DNA of 56,325 nt from an uncultured Phocaeicola sp. (GTDB lineage Bacteria > Bacteroidota > Bacteroidia > Bacteroidales > Bacteroidaceae). The stretch lies in contig CALUJF010000017.1 of NCBI GenBank assembly GCA_944320855.1, forward strand, positions 1 through 56,325. Direction: 5' to 3'. The first letter of the stretch is position 1. Each line of letters starts with the position of its first letter. Below the pieces are notes generated by a model. The model searched no databases and had not been told where the DNA came from. It was given only the letters and a program-made list of their open reading frames with translations. Both the position numbers and the translations under genes were made by a program. This document shows, one piece after another, positions 9,954-16,623 of the stretch.

Positions 9954-10001
9954 ATTGTTTGTCGGAATTGCCTGTCGGGAAAAGCAGAAAATCACATATA
10001 G

Positions 10002-10010
10002 GAGCGTCAT
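10002..10010 (+). promoter_or_regulatory. GAGCGTCAT upstream element of RNA copy 1
   Basis: Lies exactly 15 bases before the -7 box of RNA copy 1. The same nonamer lies exactly 15 bases before the -7 box of copy 2 (10553-10561). Its reverse complement ATGACGCTC recurs inside each RNA unit (10141-10149 and 10689-10697). Confidence 0.55.
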
Positions 10011-10025
10011 GTAACAAAAAAAGCG

Positions 10026-10033
10026 TATCTTTG
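10026..10033 (+). promoter_or_regulatory. -7 promoter box TATCTTTG of RNA copy 1
   Basis: Exact TAnnTTTG match. Predicted transcription begins about 5 bases downstream, at the foot of the first conserved hairpin. The usual -33 TTG is absent and GAGCGTCAT takes its place. Confidence 0.6.
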
Positions 10034-10037
10034 TAGT

Positions 10038-10313
10038 GCAAGACCGGAGAAATGGTTTTGCAGATATATAAAGTGCGTTTTTACTTTTATCCTAAGGAAC
10101 GAAATCGCCAATTTCAAGAACACTCAGGGGATAAGGGAACATGACGCTCATCTGTATTGTTTATATATCCATCGTCGATGCAATGCCTCTATGTATTGTA
10201 TGGATGGCTTATATACATGTACGGCGTGGGATTACTGTTTTTTCTTATTTCTGAGTTGGCGTTTGGCGATGCCTGTTTCTTGAATGGAGAAAATAAGTCC
10301 CCACGCCTTTTTT
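10038..10313 (+). ncRNA. Structured RNA, copy 1 (unnamed family)
   Basis: About 276 nt from predicted start to terminator T-run. Helices in order: 5' hairpin GCAAGACC / GGTTTTGC (10038-10061) with loop GGAGAAAT; hairpin AAAGT...ACTTT just before TATCC; TATCC (10088-10092) paired with GGATA (10129-10133), enclosing ATCGCCAA (10104-10111); and a 3' terminator stem GGCGTGGG (10223-10230) with CCCACGCC (10300-10307) followed by six T. Inside the terminator loop GGCGTTTGGCGATGCC offers TTGGCGAT (10263-10270), which can pair with ATCGCCAA as a long-range pseudoknot. Copy 2 keeps the loops and changes the stems in compensating fashion. I cannot assign a known RNA family. Confidence 0.7.
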
Positions 10314-10437
10314 ATATTATAAACAATGCTGAATTTGGCGGACTTATAAGCAATATTAAAGTTTAGGTATAATGATGTAGTTATAGTTTTGAAATGAATA
10401 AAGAATATGTTTTTGTGCAAAGTGTCACTTTTTTAGC

Positions 10438-10536
10438 GGTATTTAAACGGCATTTAAATAGCGTTTAAACAGTGTTTGAATAGCTTTTGAAAATGATTTG
10501 CAAATGTTTTCCAAAGCATTTTCAGCCAATTTTCAA
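10438..10536. repeat. Nine-unit 11-bp phased array between the two RNA genes
   Basis: Nine consecutive 11-mers, each with a near-palindromic T/A core: GGTATTTAAAC, GGCATTTAAAT, AGCGTTTAAAC, AGTGTTTGAAT, AGCTTTTGAAA, ATGATTTGCAA and so on. The pitch is constant while the core drifts (TTTAAA, TTTGAA, TTTGCAAA, TTTTCAAAA). T/A tracts repeated once per helical turn would be expected to curve the DNA. A similar array lies at 16577-16620. Confidence 0.75.
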
Positions 10537-10552
10537 AATTAAACCCATAAAA

Positions 10553-10584
10553 GAGCGTCATATTGAACAAAAAATGTATCTTTG
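10553..10584 (+). promoter_or_regulatory. Promoter of RNA copy 2: GAGCGTCAT-N15-TATCTTTG
   Basis: GAGCGTCAT at 10553-10561 and the -7 box TATCTTTG at 10577-10584 have the same spacing as in copy 1. The upstream arm GAGCGTCATAT is exactly complementary to ATATGACGCTC at 10687-10697 within the transcript region. Confidence 0.6.
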
Positions 10585-10589
10585 CAATA

Positions 10590-10852
10590 CACCGACCGGA
10601 GAAATGGTCCGGTGATGACATAAGAAAGCGTTTTTTGCTTTATCCTAAAATCGAAATCGCCAAATTTTAGTAGAGGGATAGAGACGATATGACGCTCATC
10701 TGTTTTGTATGTGTATGTGTGTACAGCTAATGTTGTACATGGTTTTTACATATCACAAACGGCGTGGGTTTATTGTTTCTTTATTCATTTCTACAAGGCG
10801 TTTGGCGATGCCTGATTTTGATGGGTGAAGCTGACAAGTCCTCACGCCTTTC
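10590..10852 (+). ncRNA. Structured RNA, copy 2 (unnamed family)
   Basis: Paralogue of the RNA at 10038. 5' hairpin CACCGACC / GGTCCGGTG (10590-10614) with the identical loop GGAGAAAT; second hairpin AAAGC / GCTTT (10625-10641), where copy 1 has AAAGT / ACTTT; helix TATCCTAAAAT (10641-10651) with ATTTTAG and GGGATA (10664-10680); pseudoknot candidate ATCGCCAAA (10656-10664) with TTTGGCGAT (10801-10809), nine perfect pairs; terminator stem GGCGTGGG (10761-10768) with CCTCACGCC (10840-10848), then T-rich sequence. Stem bases differ from copy 1 while pairing is kept, which points to selection on RNA structure. Function unknown; it lies just upstream of the three-gene operon. Confidence 0.72.
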
Positions 10853-10869
10853 TTATTGTTAATTTCATA

Positions 10870-10900
10870 TTGATTATCTGAATATGAACTGTTATATTTG
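10870..10900 (+). promoter_or_regulatory. Promoter of the three-gene accessory operon
   Basis: TTG at 10870-10872, 20-base spacer, TATATTTG at 10893-10900: a good match to the Bacteroidetes -33/-7 consensus. Predicted start near 10907 gives a leader of about 137 bases before the ATG at 11044. The terminator of RNA copy 2 ends just upstream, so the operon has its own promoter. Confidence 0.65.
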
Positions 10901-11043
10901 TGGGCATGTTTATCAATCGTGAGTAAAAGTCAAACATTTATATATTGTATTTTAATTTAGATAATATTAATAATTAATCATAGGTTTGGAAATCTATAAA
11001 TATATTAAGTTAAGAGATATAAGAGTTAAACAAAATAATTATT

Positions 11044-12741
11044 ATGATGAACAATAATAGAACACAACTAAATGAATGGTCAGAATTAGACTGTGATATT
11101 GTTGATTTTGATACGCTTGAAAATAAGTTGGATTCACAACTTGAGGAGCAGATGGCAGACTTGGAAAATCTTGAAAAAGATAGAGAGAAGATTGGTAATC
11201 CGGACACAATTGGTGAGATTGTAATGAATGTTGTATGGGAACAGTTTATTAATCAAGTAGGTGTTGTTGCTGGTGAAGATTTTATAAGAGAAAATCGTGG
11301 TCTTACTTTAGATTTGCGGGACTCTGCTCATATTCAAACTACAGAAAACTTTGCAAAAGGTAAAATTGCTACTCATAATGATAAAATTGATTATCAGGGA
11401 AGGTATAATGATTGGCAATCAAACTTTCAGCATGACGAGAATGGTAATATTATAACACACAAAACTAGAATGGGGAGAAATGAAGCTACTTTAGTTAATG
11501 GTGCTAGAAAACCATTTGATCAAGGAAGACCTACCGGTTCTGTTGAACGTGGAACAGATATGGATCATACCGTTTCTGCTGGTGAGATTATTAGGGATCC
11601 TGCAGCAAATGCTCACCTAACAAAAGAAGAACAAATCGAATTTGCAAATAGTGGAGCTAATCTTAATGAGATGGATGCAGGTCAAAATAGATCAAAAGGT
11701 GATAAGTCTATGACTGATTGGTTGGATAATCCTAATAAAAATGGGCAAAGACCTAATGAGATTTTCGATATAAGTGAAGAACAAGACAAAAAATATCGAA
11801 AAAAAGATGTAGAAGCTAGAACTGAATACGAAAAGAGAAAAAAAGAAGGAGAGCAACGTTCAATAGATACAGGTAAACAATCTCAAAAAGATGAGGCTTT
11901 TCGTATTACTGGAAAGGCACTTCGTTCTGTTATAATGGGATTATTAGCCTCTCTTGTTAAGGATATTATTCGCAAGCTTATATTATGGTTTCGTACTGGT
12001 AATAGAAAATTGAGTTCTTTTATCGATAGTGTAAAAGAAGCTATTAAATCATTCTTTACTAATATAAAAAAACATCTTAAAAATGCAGCAAACACTTTAG
12101 TTACAACTATTGCTACAGCAGTAATTGGTCCTGTTGTTGGTATGATCAAGAAGGCATGGATATTTTTGAATCAAGGTTATAAGTCAGTAAAACAGGCTAT
12201 TGAATTCCTTAAAAATCCATCCAATAAAAACATGCCATTAAGTATCAAAATGATGGAGGTAGGAAAGATAGTTATAGCTGGTTTAACAGCTGGTGGAGCA
12301 ATTATTCTTAGTGAGGTTATTGAGAAAGGACTTATGACAGTACCTGGATTTGCCTTTGAAATTCCATTTTTAGGCAGTTTGGCTAATCTTATTGGTATGT
12401 TCTTAGGTTCCATTGTTAGTGGTTTGGTAGGTGCTTTAGCTCTTAATATGATAGATAGACTAATCTCAATACAATTAAAGAAAGAGAATGATAAACAGCG
12501 AATAGAAAAGAAAAATGAGATTATTAAAACTCAAGAGCAACTTATTGTAGTAACAGAAAATCAGGTTTTAAATAAAAAGGTACAAGTAGGTGCAAATATT
12601 ATACAACGACATACTGATGCTGGAAAATATTTATATGATGTAAAAAGTTCAATAAAGCAGCAAGTAGAAGAGTCCAGCATTTTACACGATTCAACTTTGA
12701 AAGCCAATGAGGAAATAGATAATCTTCTTGAAAATTTATAA
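11044..12741 (+). CDS. HNH-motif membrane protein, first gene of the accessory operon
   Basis: 565 residues. The N-terminal ~290 residues are soluble and include an HNH-type endonuclease signature without zinc cysteines: D174-H175 (DMDHTVSAGEI), N206-L207, then N215-R-S-K218-G-D. Before it (about residues 115-165) is a stretch with DYQGRYNDWQSNF. The C-terminal half holds hydrophobic segments at about 293-313, 350-368, 407-425 and 440-470, then a coiled-coil tail (475-565). So it looks like a nuclease-like domain joined to a membrane or pore-like domain. No family name is recognised. The operon is visibly A+T-richer than its neighbours, suggesting horizontal gain. The next gene begins 7 bases later. 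HNH assignment is from motif reading only. Confidence 0.7.
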   Translation: MMNNNRTQLNEWSELDCDIVDFDTLENKLDSQLEEQMADLENLEKDREKIGNPDTIGEIVMNVVWEQFINQVGVVAGEDFIRENRGLTLDLRDSAHIQTTENFAKGKIATHNDKIDYQGRYNDWQSNFQHDENGNIITHKTRMGRNEATLVNGARKPFDQGRPTGSVERGTDMDHTVSAGEIIRDPAANAHLTKEEQIEFANSGANLNEMDAGQNRSKGDKSMTDWLDNPNKNGQRPNEIFDISEEQDKKYRKKDVEARTEYEKRKKEGEQRSIDTGKQSQKDEAFRITGKALRSVIMGLLASLVKDIIRKLILWFRTGNRKLSSFIDSVKEAIKSFFTNIKKHLKNAANTLVTTIATAVIGPVVGMIKKAWIFLNQGYKSVKQAIEFLKNPSNKNMPLSIKMMEVGKIVIAGLTAGGAIILSEVIEKGLMTVPGFAFEIPFLGSLANLIGMFLGSIVSGLVGALALNMIDRLISIQLKKENDKQRIEKKNEIIKTQEQLIVVTENQVLNKKVQVGANIIQRHTDAGKYLYDVKSSIKQQVEESSILHDSTLKANEEIDNLLENL

Positions 12742-12748
12742 TATTGAT

Positions 12749-14038
12749 ATGACTTTAATAAAAAAACATAATTTTGAGGTCGCAAAAAGTAATATTGAAC
12801 GATTCTCTAGAAATCTTCCCTCTGATCCATCTTTTGATCGCGTGGAAGTTGATGGTGGATTATTTGGATTGGGTGATCATAAGGTTACAGGTTCAGAAAT
12901 GAACGCTTTTATAGGTGTTGTTCAGAATAAATTGATTTCTGTAAACTCATCACTTAAGTCTATTATAGAAGAGTTTAAAGATGTTTATAATGCATTTGAT
13001 TATCTTGATGCAGAATATATCAGTGGAATTATTAGTTCTATAGAAAGTGCAGAAGAGGCAAGTAAGCAAGCGTTACAGGCTCAAACTGATATTATAAAAA
13101 CTGTTGAAAATTTAAAAAAAACAGTTTTGGAACTTGTAAAGTTAAAAACTACTATTGAACGTATCGAGAAAACAGTTAAGGCGCAAGGCTTAAATATATT
13201 GTCACATGATGAAATTGCATCCAATCTGGATAAACATTACAAAATAAAGCATATACCAACACTAACTAAAGCAATATCTACTTTACAAATTGATTATACA
13301 TCACTTCTTGATGAATTATCTTTAATTAGTGCAGAAGTAGATAAAACAAAAGAGTTATTCTTACTTGAAAAAGATAGGAATGAAGCACTAGATAAATTAT
13401 ATTCTCAACTTTCATCAAACATTCACTATAAAGATATTGATGTTATTTGGAATGATGTTGAGTGTCAGAAAAACTCCATAATAAATATGCATCAACAGAT
13501 TGATAGTCATATCGGAGTTTTCAACCAAGTAACAGATAATATCAATAATGATATTGTCGCTTTACAACAGTTTCGTTCCATTCTTGATTCTCATACACAT
13601 CTTTGTGATGTCGATGCTATTTGGTATGATGTAGAGGAATACAAGACAAACTTAGCTGCTTTCCATCAGCAAGTTGATGATTTCATCGTTAAAGTTAATC
13701 AGGAAAATGAAAGTATCAAGAATAATATTATCCCGATACAACAGTACCAGAATATACTTAAATCTTACAAGCATCTTAACGATATTGATATCATTTGGGA
13801 GAATATTGATAAACAAAGGATTAACTTGGATAATTTACATCAATTACTTGATGAATTTATATTAGAAATTCGTACATCAGAAGATGAAATAAAGGATTGT
13901 ATTCAGAAAATGAAAGAATATAACGTTTCAGTACATTTGTCGTATGAAAAAAAAATAAAAATAGCCTATAGTTTAGGTGGTGTTTCAATTGGCATATCAA
14001 TTATTAATTTTATCCTTCAGATATTGGGAATCTTATGA
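12749..14038 (+). CDS. Tail-anchored coiled-coil protein with three 58-residue repeats
   Basis: 429 residues from the ATG at 12749; a TTG 21 bases earlier would overlap the previous gene and is less likely. Residues about 60-215 look like long amphipathic helices. Three tandem repeats follow at about 226-283, 284-341 and 342-392. Each has a pattern D(I/V)D.IW.(D/N)(V/I)..(K/R).N(L/I)...HQ..D and most have a terminal QQ(F/Y)..IL. One membrane segment (404-428) ends the protein, so it is probably anchored by its C-terminus with the coiled coil in the cytoplasm. Family unknown. It probably acts with the HNH-motif protein and the AAA+ protein as a scaffold or adaptor (inference from the operon). 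Confidence 0.72.
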   Translation: MTLIKKHNFEVAKSNIERFSRNLPSDPSFDRVEVDGGLFGLGDHKVTGSEMNAFIGVVQNKLISVNSSLKSIIEEFKDVYNAFDYLDAEYISGIISSIESAEEASKQALQAQTDIIKTVENLKKTVLELVKLKTTIERIEKTVKAQGLNILSHDEIASNLDKHYKIKHIPTLTKAISTLQIDYTSLLDELSLISAEVDKTKELFLLEKDRNEALDKLYSQLSSNIHYKDIDVIWNDVECQKNSIINMHQQIDSHIGVFNQVTDNINNDIVALQQFRSILDSHTHLCDVDAIWYDVEEYKTNLAAFHQQVDDFIVKVNQENESIKNNIIPIQQYQNILKSYKHLNDIDIIWENIDKQRINLDNLHQLLDEFILEIRTSEDEIKDCIQKMKEYNVSVHLSYEKKIKIAYSLGGVSIGISIINFILQILGIL

Positions 14039-15129
14039 AGATGAATAAATACGAGCAAAATTTGCTTCAAAATTGTTCTCGTCTTGATGCTGTAACGAAC
14101 AGTAATGGTAATATTACTAATTGTGCTAAAGCTATAATAGAGAATAAGGAAGAGATTTCAAGATTGTTATGTAAATTTATTGAACGGGCATCTGAGTTAA
14201 AAGAGCCTCAGATAACTCAAATTGCTATAGCTACTAAAGATTCGTTAATCAGTTTTTATGGTTATCAAAAGTTGGTTCAAGTTCTTTCAAAAACAGAAAT
14301 TGAAGAAGAGGATTTTACCTTAGACGAGTTGATGCTTCAACTGAATCAATTAGTTGGATTAAGCAAAGTAAAGTCTAAGGTAAATGATTTAATAGCTTTC
14401 CAAAAAGTTCAATTGTTGAGAAAAGAAAAAGGGTTGCATTCACCAAAAAGTACAATGCATTTAGCTTTTACAGGTAATCCAGGTACAGGTAAAACCACTG
14501 TTGCACGAATAGTTGGTAGAATGTATAAAAAATTAGGTCTTTTGTCAATAGGTCATTTTATGGAAGTATCAAGAACAGACCTTATTGCAGGTTACCAAGG
14601 ACAGACTGCACATAAAGTTAAGGAAGTCATAGAAAAAGCTAAAGGTGGAGTATTATTTATTGATGAAGCTTATAGCATTACAGAGAATGATCATAGTGAT
14701 TCATATGGTAGAGAATGTTTGACGGAATTGACAAAAGCTTTGGAAGATTATCGTGAAGATTTAGTTGTTATAGTTGCAGGTTATACAGAACCAATGAAAC
14801 AGTTTTTTGAATCTAATCCAGGGTTAAAGTCTCGGTTTAATACTTTTATTGAATTTGATGATTATGATGCTAATGAACTAATGGATATTCTACTTTTTAT
14901 GAGTGAGAAGGAGGATTATGTTTTGACGGATAGGGCACAAGATGTTTTGAAACAATTACTTTTTAAAGCAACGGAATCATCTGGAATAGAATTCGCAAAC
15001 GGACGTTTTATTCGCAATATTTTTGAATCAATGATAATGAATCATGCTCGTCGCATTGTTAAAGTTAAATCACCAACATTACAGGAATTAAAAGAATTAT
15101 CAGAAAATGATTTACCTCTAAATTTGTAA
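14035..15129 (+). CDS. CbxX/SpoVK-type AAA+ ATPase
   Basis: 364 residues; its ATG overlaps the previous stop (ATGA), a sign of translational coupling. The N-terminal ~100 residues are helical and unrecognised. The AAA+ module follows: Walker A GNPGTGKT at 147-154, pore-loop-like GYQGQTAHKV at 186-195, Walker B VLFIDE at 206-211, sensor 1 VIVAGY at 245-250, arginine finger in NPGLKSRF (R267), sensor 2 in NGRFIRNIF (322-330). These are the marks of the CbxX/CfqX family, which includes red-type Rubisco activase, SpoVK and EccA of type VII secretion. All ATPase residues are kept, so it is probably an active remodelling motor acting on its operon partners. Confidence 0.88.
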   Translation: MKMNKYEQNLLQNCSRLDAVTNSNGNITNCAKAIIENKEEISRLLCKFIERASELKEPQITQIAIATKDSLISFYGYQKLVQVLSKTEIEEEDFTLDELMLQLNQLVGLSKVKSKVNDLIAFQKVQLLRKEKGLHSPKSTMHLAFTGNPGTGKTTVARIVGRMYKKLGLLSIGHFMEVSRTDLIAGYQGQTAHKVKEVIEKAKGGVLFIDEAYSITENDHSDSYGRECLTELTKALEDYREDLVVIVAGYTEPMKQFFESNPGLKSRFNTFIEFDDYDANELMDILLFMSEKEDYVLTDRAQDVLKQLLFKATESSGIEFANGRFIRNIFESMIMNHARRIVKVKSPTLQELKELSENDLPLNL

Positions 15130-15182
15130 GATGTATATATAGAGAGGGGATAATGTGCTTGAGTAAAGGACAGATTTATTTT

Positions 15183-15239
15183 ATGTTCACTAACCGTTCA
15201 CCAGCCGTTCACTGAACGGTTAGTGAACATTCACTGAAC
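15183..15239. repeat. Palindromic array of five 11-bp units; probable convergent terminator
   Basis: Units from 15185: GTTCACTAACC, GTTCACCAGCC, GTTCACTGAAC, GGTTAGTGAAC, ATTCACTGAAC. An 18-bp perfect stem (15183-15200 with 15213-15230) has a 12-base loop. It separates the accessory operon from the convergent nadD and supplies the nadD stop. It shares core GTTCACTGAAC and the 11-bp pitch with the array at 6243-6286. Confidence 0.82.
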
Positions 15240-15845
15240 GCTTTCCGAACAGCGTCCACAATCATATAATCTTTCCTTTTCAATTATCTCATATACGGAA
15301 GGGTGCAGGAAATACCGTACATCTTTGCCTTGTGCCAGACTTTCGCGGATGAAGGTTGAACTGACCTCTATTAAAGGACTGTCTACGGCTTTTACACGCG
15401 GTGGCAGTGATTCTGAATTGATTTCATATCCCAAACGGGGATATATCAGGACATGATGACGTGAAAGTATTTCCTCCGGTGATTTCCAGCGGTCGAAGGC
15501 TGCCCAGTTGTCGGCACCTATTATCAGATAGAAGTCCCTGTCGGGATAGGCTTCAGACAGTTTGTTCAGAGTTGTAACGGTATATGATGGTTTCGGAAGA
15601 TTGAATTCAAAGTCAGATACGTGGAAGCGCTGATATCCTTTTATAGCTGCTTCTACCAACTTCAGACGCATGTTGTCGTCAAGCAATGACTGATTCTGCT
15701 TGAAGGGGTTTTGTGGTGAAACCAAAAACCATAGTTCGTCTATGTAGCCGTTCTCACACAGATAATTGGCCAATGCAAGGTGTCCTATGTGTATTGGATT
15801 GAACGAACCTCCGAATATGCCTGTCCTTAGCTTTTTTTCTTCCAT
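15231..15845 (-). CDS. nadD: Nicotinate-nucleotide adenylyltransferase
   Basis: 204 residues from the ATG complementary to 15843-15845 (MEEKKLRTG). It transfers AMP from ATP to nicotinate mononucleotide in NAD synthesis. Seen: nucleotidyltransferase motif [11 protein letters not shown] at residues 12-22 and the second signature SSTFIR near the C-terminus. The last codons and the stop lie inside the palindromic array, giving the tail GRCSESVQ, so the C-terminal end may have changed when the array arose. It overlaps the end of the small membrane protein gene by 19 bases and is the last gene of the yicC-gmk operon. Confidence 0.93.
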   Translation of the reverse strand: MEEKKLRTGIFGGSFNPIHIGHLALANYLCENGYIDELWFLVSPQNPFKQNQSLLDDNMRLKLVEAAIKGYQRFHVSDFEFNLPKPSYTVTTLNKLSEAYPDRDFYLIIGADNWAAFDRWKSPEEILSRHHVLIYPRLGYEINSESLPPRVKAVDSPLIEVSSTFIRESLAQGKDVRYFLHPSVYEIIEKERLYDCGRCSESVQ

Positions 15846-16009
15846 AATCTGTAGTTGACCACTTGCCATGCTGCGACTAATATCATTGCCGTGGCTATGA
15901 TGTATTCTTCTTTCGCTATTGCCACTATGCCTACTGCCAAGGCAGCAAAACCGATGACGATAGTAAGAATCGTCATCAGTTGCATTATCTTCTTGGTGTT
16001 TCTTGCCAT
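15827..16009 (-). CDS. Small two-helix membrane protein between gmk and nadD
   Basis: 60 residues with two hydrophobic segments (about 10-31 and 36-53) and basic ends (MARNTKK, RLWKKKS). It starts 2 bases after the gmk stop and overlaps the nadD start, so it is translated in the same operon. Function unknown. Its tight fit between the two genes supports it being real. Confidence 0.65.
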   Translation of the reverse strand: MARNTKKIMQLMTILTIVIGFAALAVGIVAIAKEEYIIATAMILVAAWQVVNYRLWKKKS

Positions 16010-16011
16010 AT

Positions 16012-16575
16012 TTACTTTTTCAGGAAGTTGCTTATGATTTCAAGTGCTTCGGCCTGGGCCTTTTCCAGTTCGTCGTTTACTATTACCACATCAAACTTGT
16101 CGGCATAGCTTAATTCGAACTCTGCTTTGGCTATACGGCTTTCTATTACTTCCGGTGTGTCTGTTCCGCGTCCGTTAAGGCGTTTGCGGAGTTCTTCTAC
16201 TGATGGTGGCTGGATGAATACCGATAGTGCACGGTCGCCATAGAATTTCTTTATATTGCATCCGCCTACTACATCAACGTCGAATATTACGTTCTGCCCT
16301 TCTGATAGTTGTTTCTCTACTTGTGATTTCAGTGTTCCGTAGAAACGGTCTGTATAAACTTCTTCGTATTCAAGAAACTCACCGTCAGCTATTTTCTGTC
16401 TGAACTCGTCAGGGGTTAGGAAGAAATATTCCACTCCGTTCTGTTCTGTTCCGCGTGGAGCGCGGCTTGTTGCAGAAATAGAGAATGCCAAGTTCAGATT
16501 CTGTTTGAGCAGATAGTTGATGATAGTTGATTTGCCTGAACCCGAAGGTGCTGAAAATATAATAAGTTTTCCCAT
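16012..16575 (-). CDS. gmk: Guanylate kinase
   Basis: 187 residues. It phosphorylates GMP to GDP. P-loop [10 protein letters not shown] at residues 8-17; GMP-binding region with [17 protein letters not shown] and the FLEYEEVY segment; lid region [16 protein letters not shown]. Normal length. The ATG is complementary to 16573-16575. An 11-bp repeat array fills the 48-base space after yicC. Confidence 0.96.
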   Translation of the reverse strand: MGKLIIFSAPSGSGKSTIINYLLKQNLNLAFSISATSRAPRGTEQNGVEYFFLTPDEFRQKIADGEFLEYEEVYTDRFYGTLKSQVEKQLSEGQNVIFDVDVVGGCNIKKFYGDRALSVFIQPPSVEELRKRLNGRGTDTPEVIESRIAKAEFELSYADKFDVVIVNDELEKAQAEALEIISNFLKK

Positions 16576-16576
16576 G

Positions 16577-16620
16577 TTTAAATAGCGTTTAATACCTGTT
16601 TAAATAGTATTTAAATACTG
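16577..16620. repeat. 11-bp phased TTTAAA array between yicC and gmk
   Basis: Four 11-mers in register: TTTAAATAGCG, TTTAATACCTG, TTTAAATAGTA, TTTAAATACTG, followed by a T run. It has the same pitch and core as the array at 10438-10536. It fills almost the whole gap between two genes of one operon, so it is not an operon-ending terminator. Confidence 0.75.
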
Positions 16621-16623
16621 TTT

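Noticed and set aside
10157-10366. 69-residue frame inside RNA copy 1
   Set aside because: It lies across the terminator and pseudoknot strands, has no equivalent in copy 2 and no family resemblance.
10038-10852. 6S RNA, tmRNA, RNase P RNA or group II intron
   Set aside because: The diagnostic sequences of these RNAs were not seen, and tandem near-duplicates with own terminators do not fit them.
11044-15129. Type VII secretion or Rubisco-activase function for the AAA+ operon
   Set aside because: CbxX-family similarity alone is not enough; no WXG100, EccC-type or Rubisco gene is present.
6243-15239. Transposon or integrative element bounded by the two palindromic arrays
   Set aside because: No integrase, transposase, relaxase or target-site duplication is seen; the arrays are similar but not identical, so only a weak island claim is kept.
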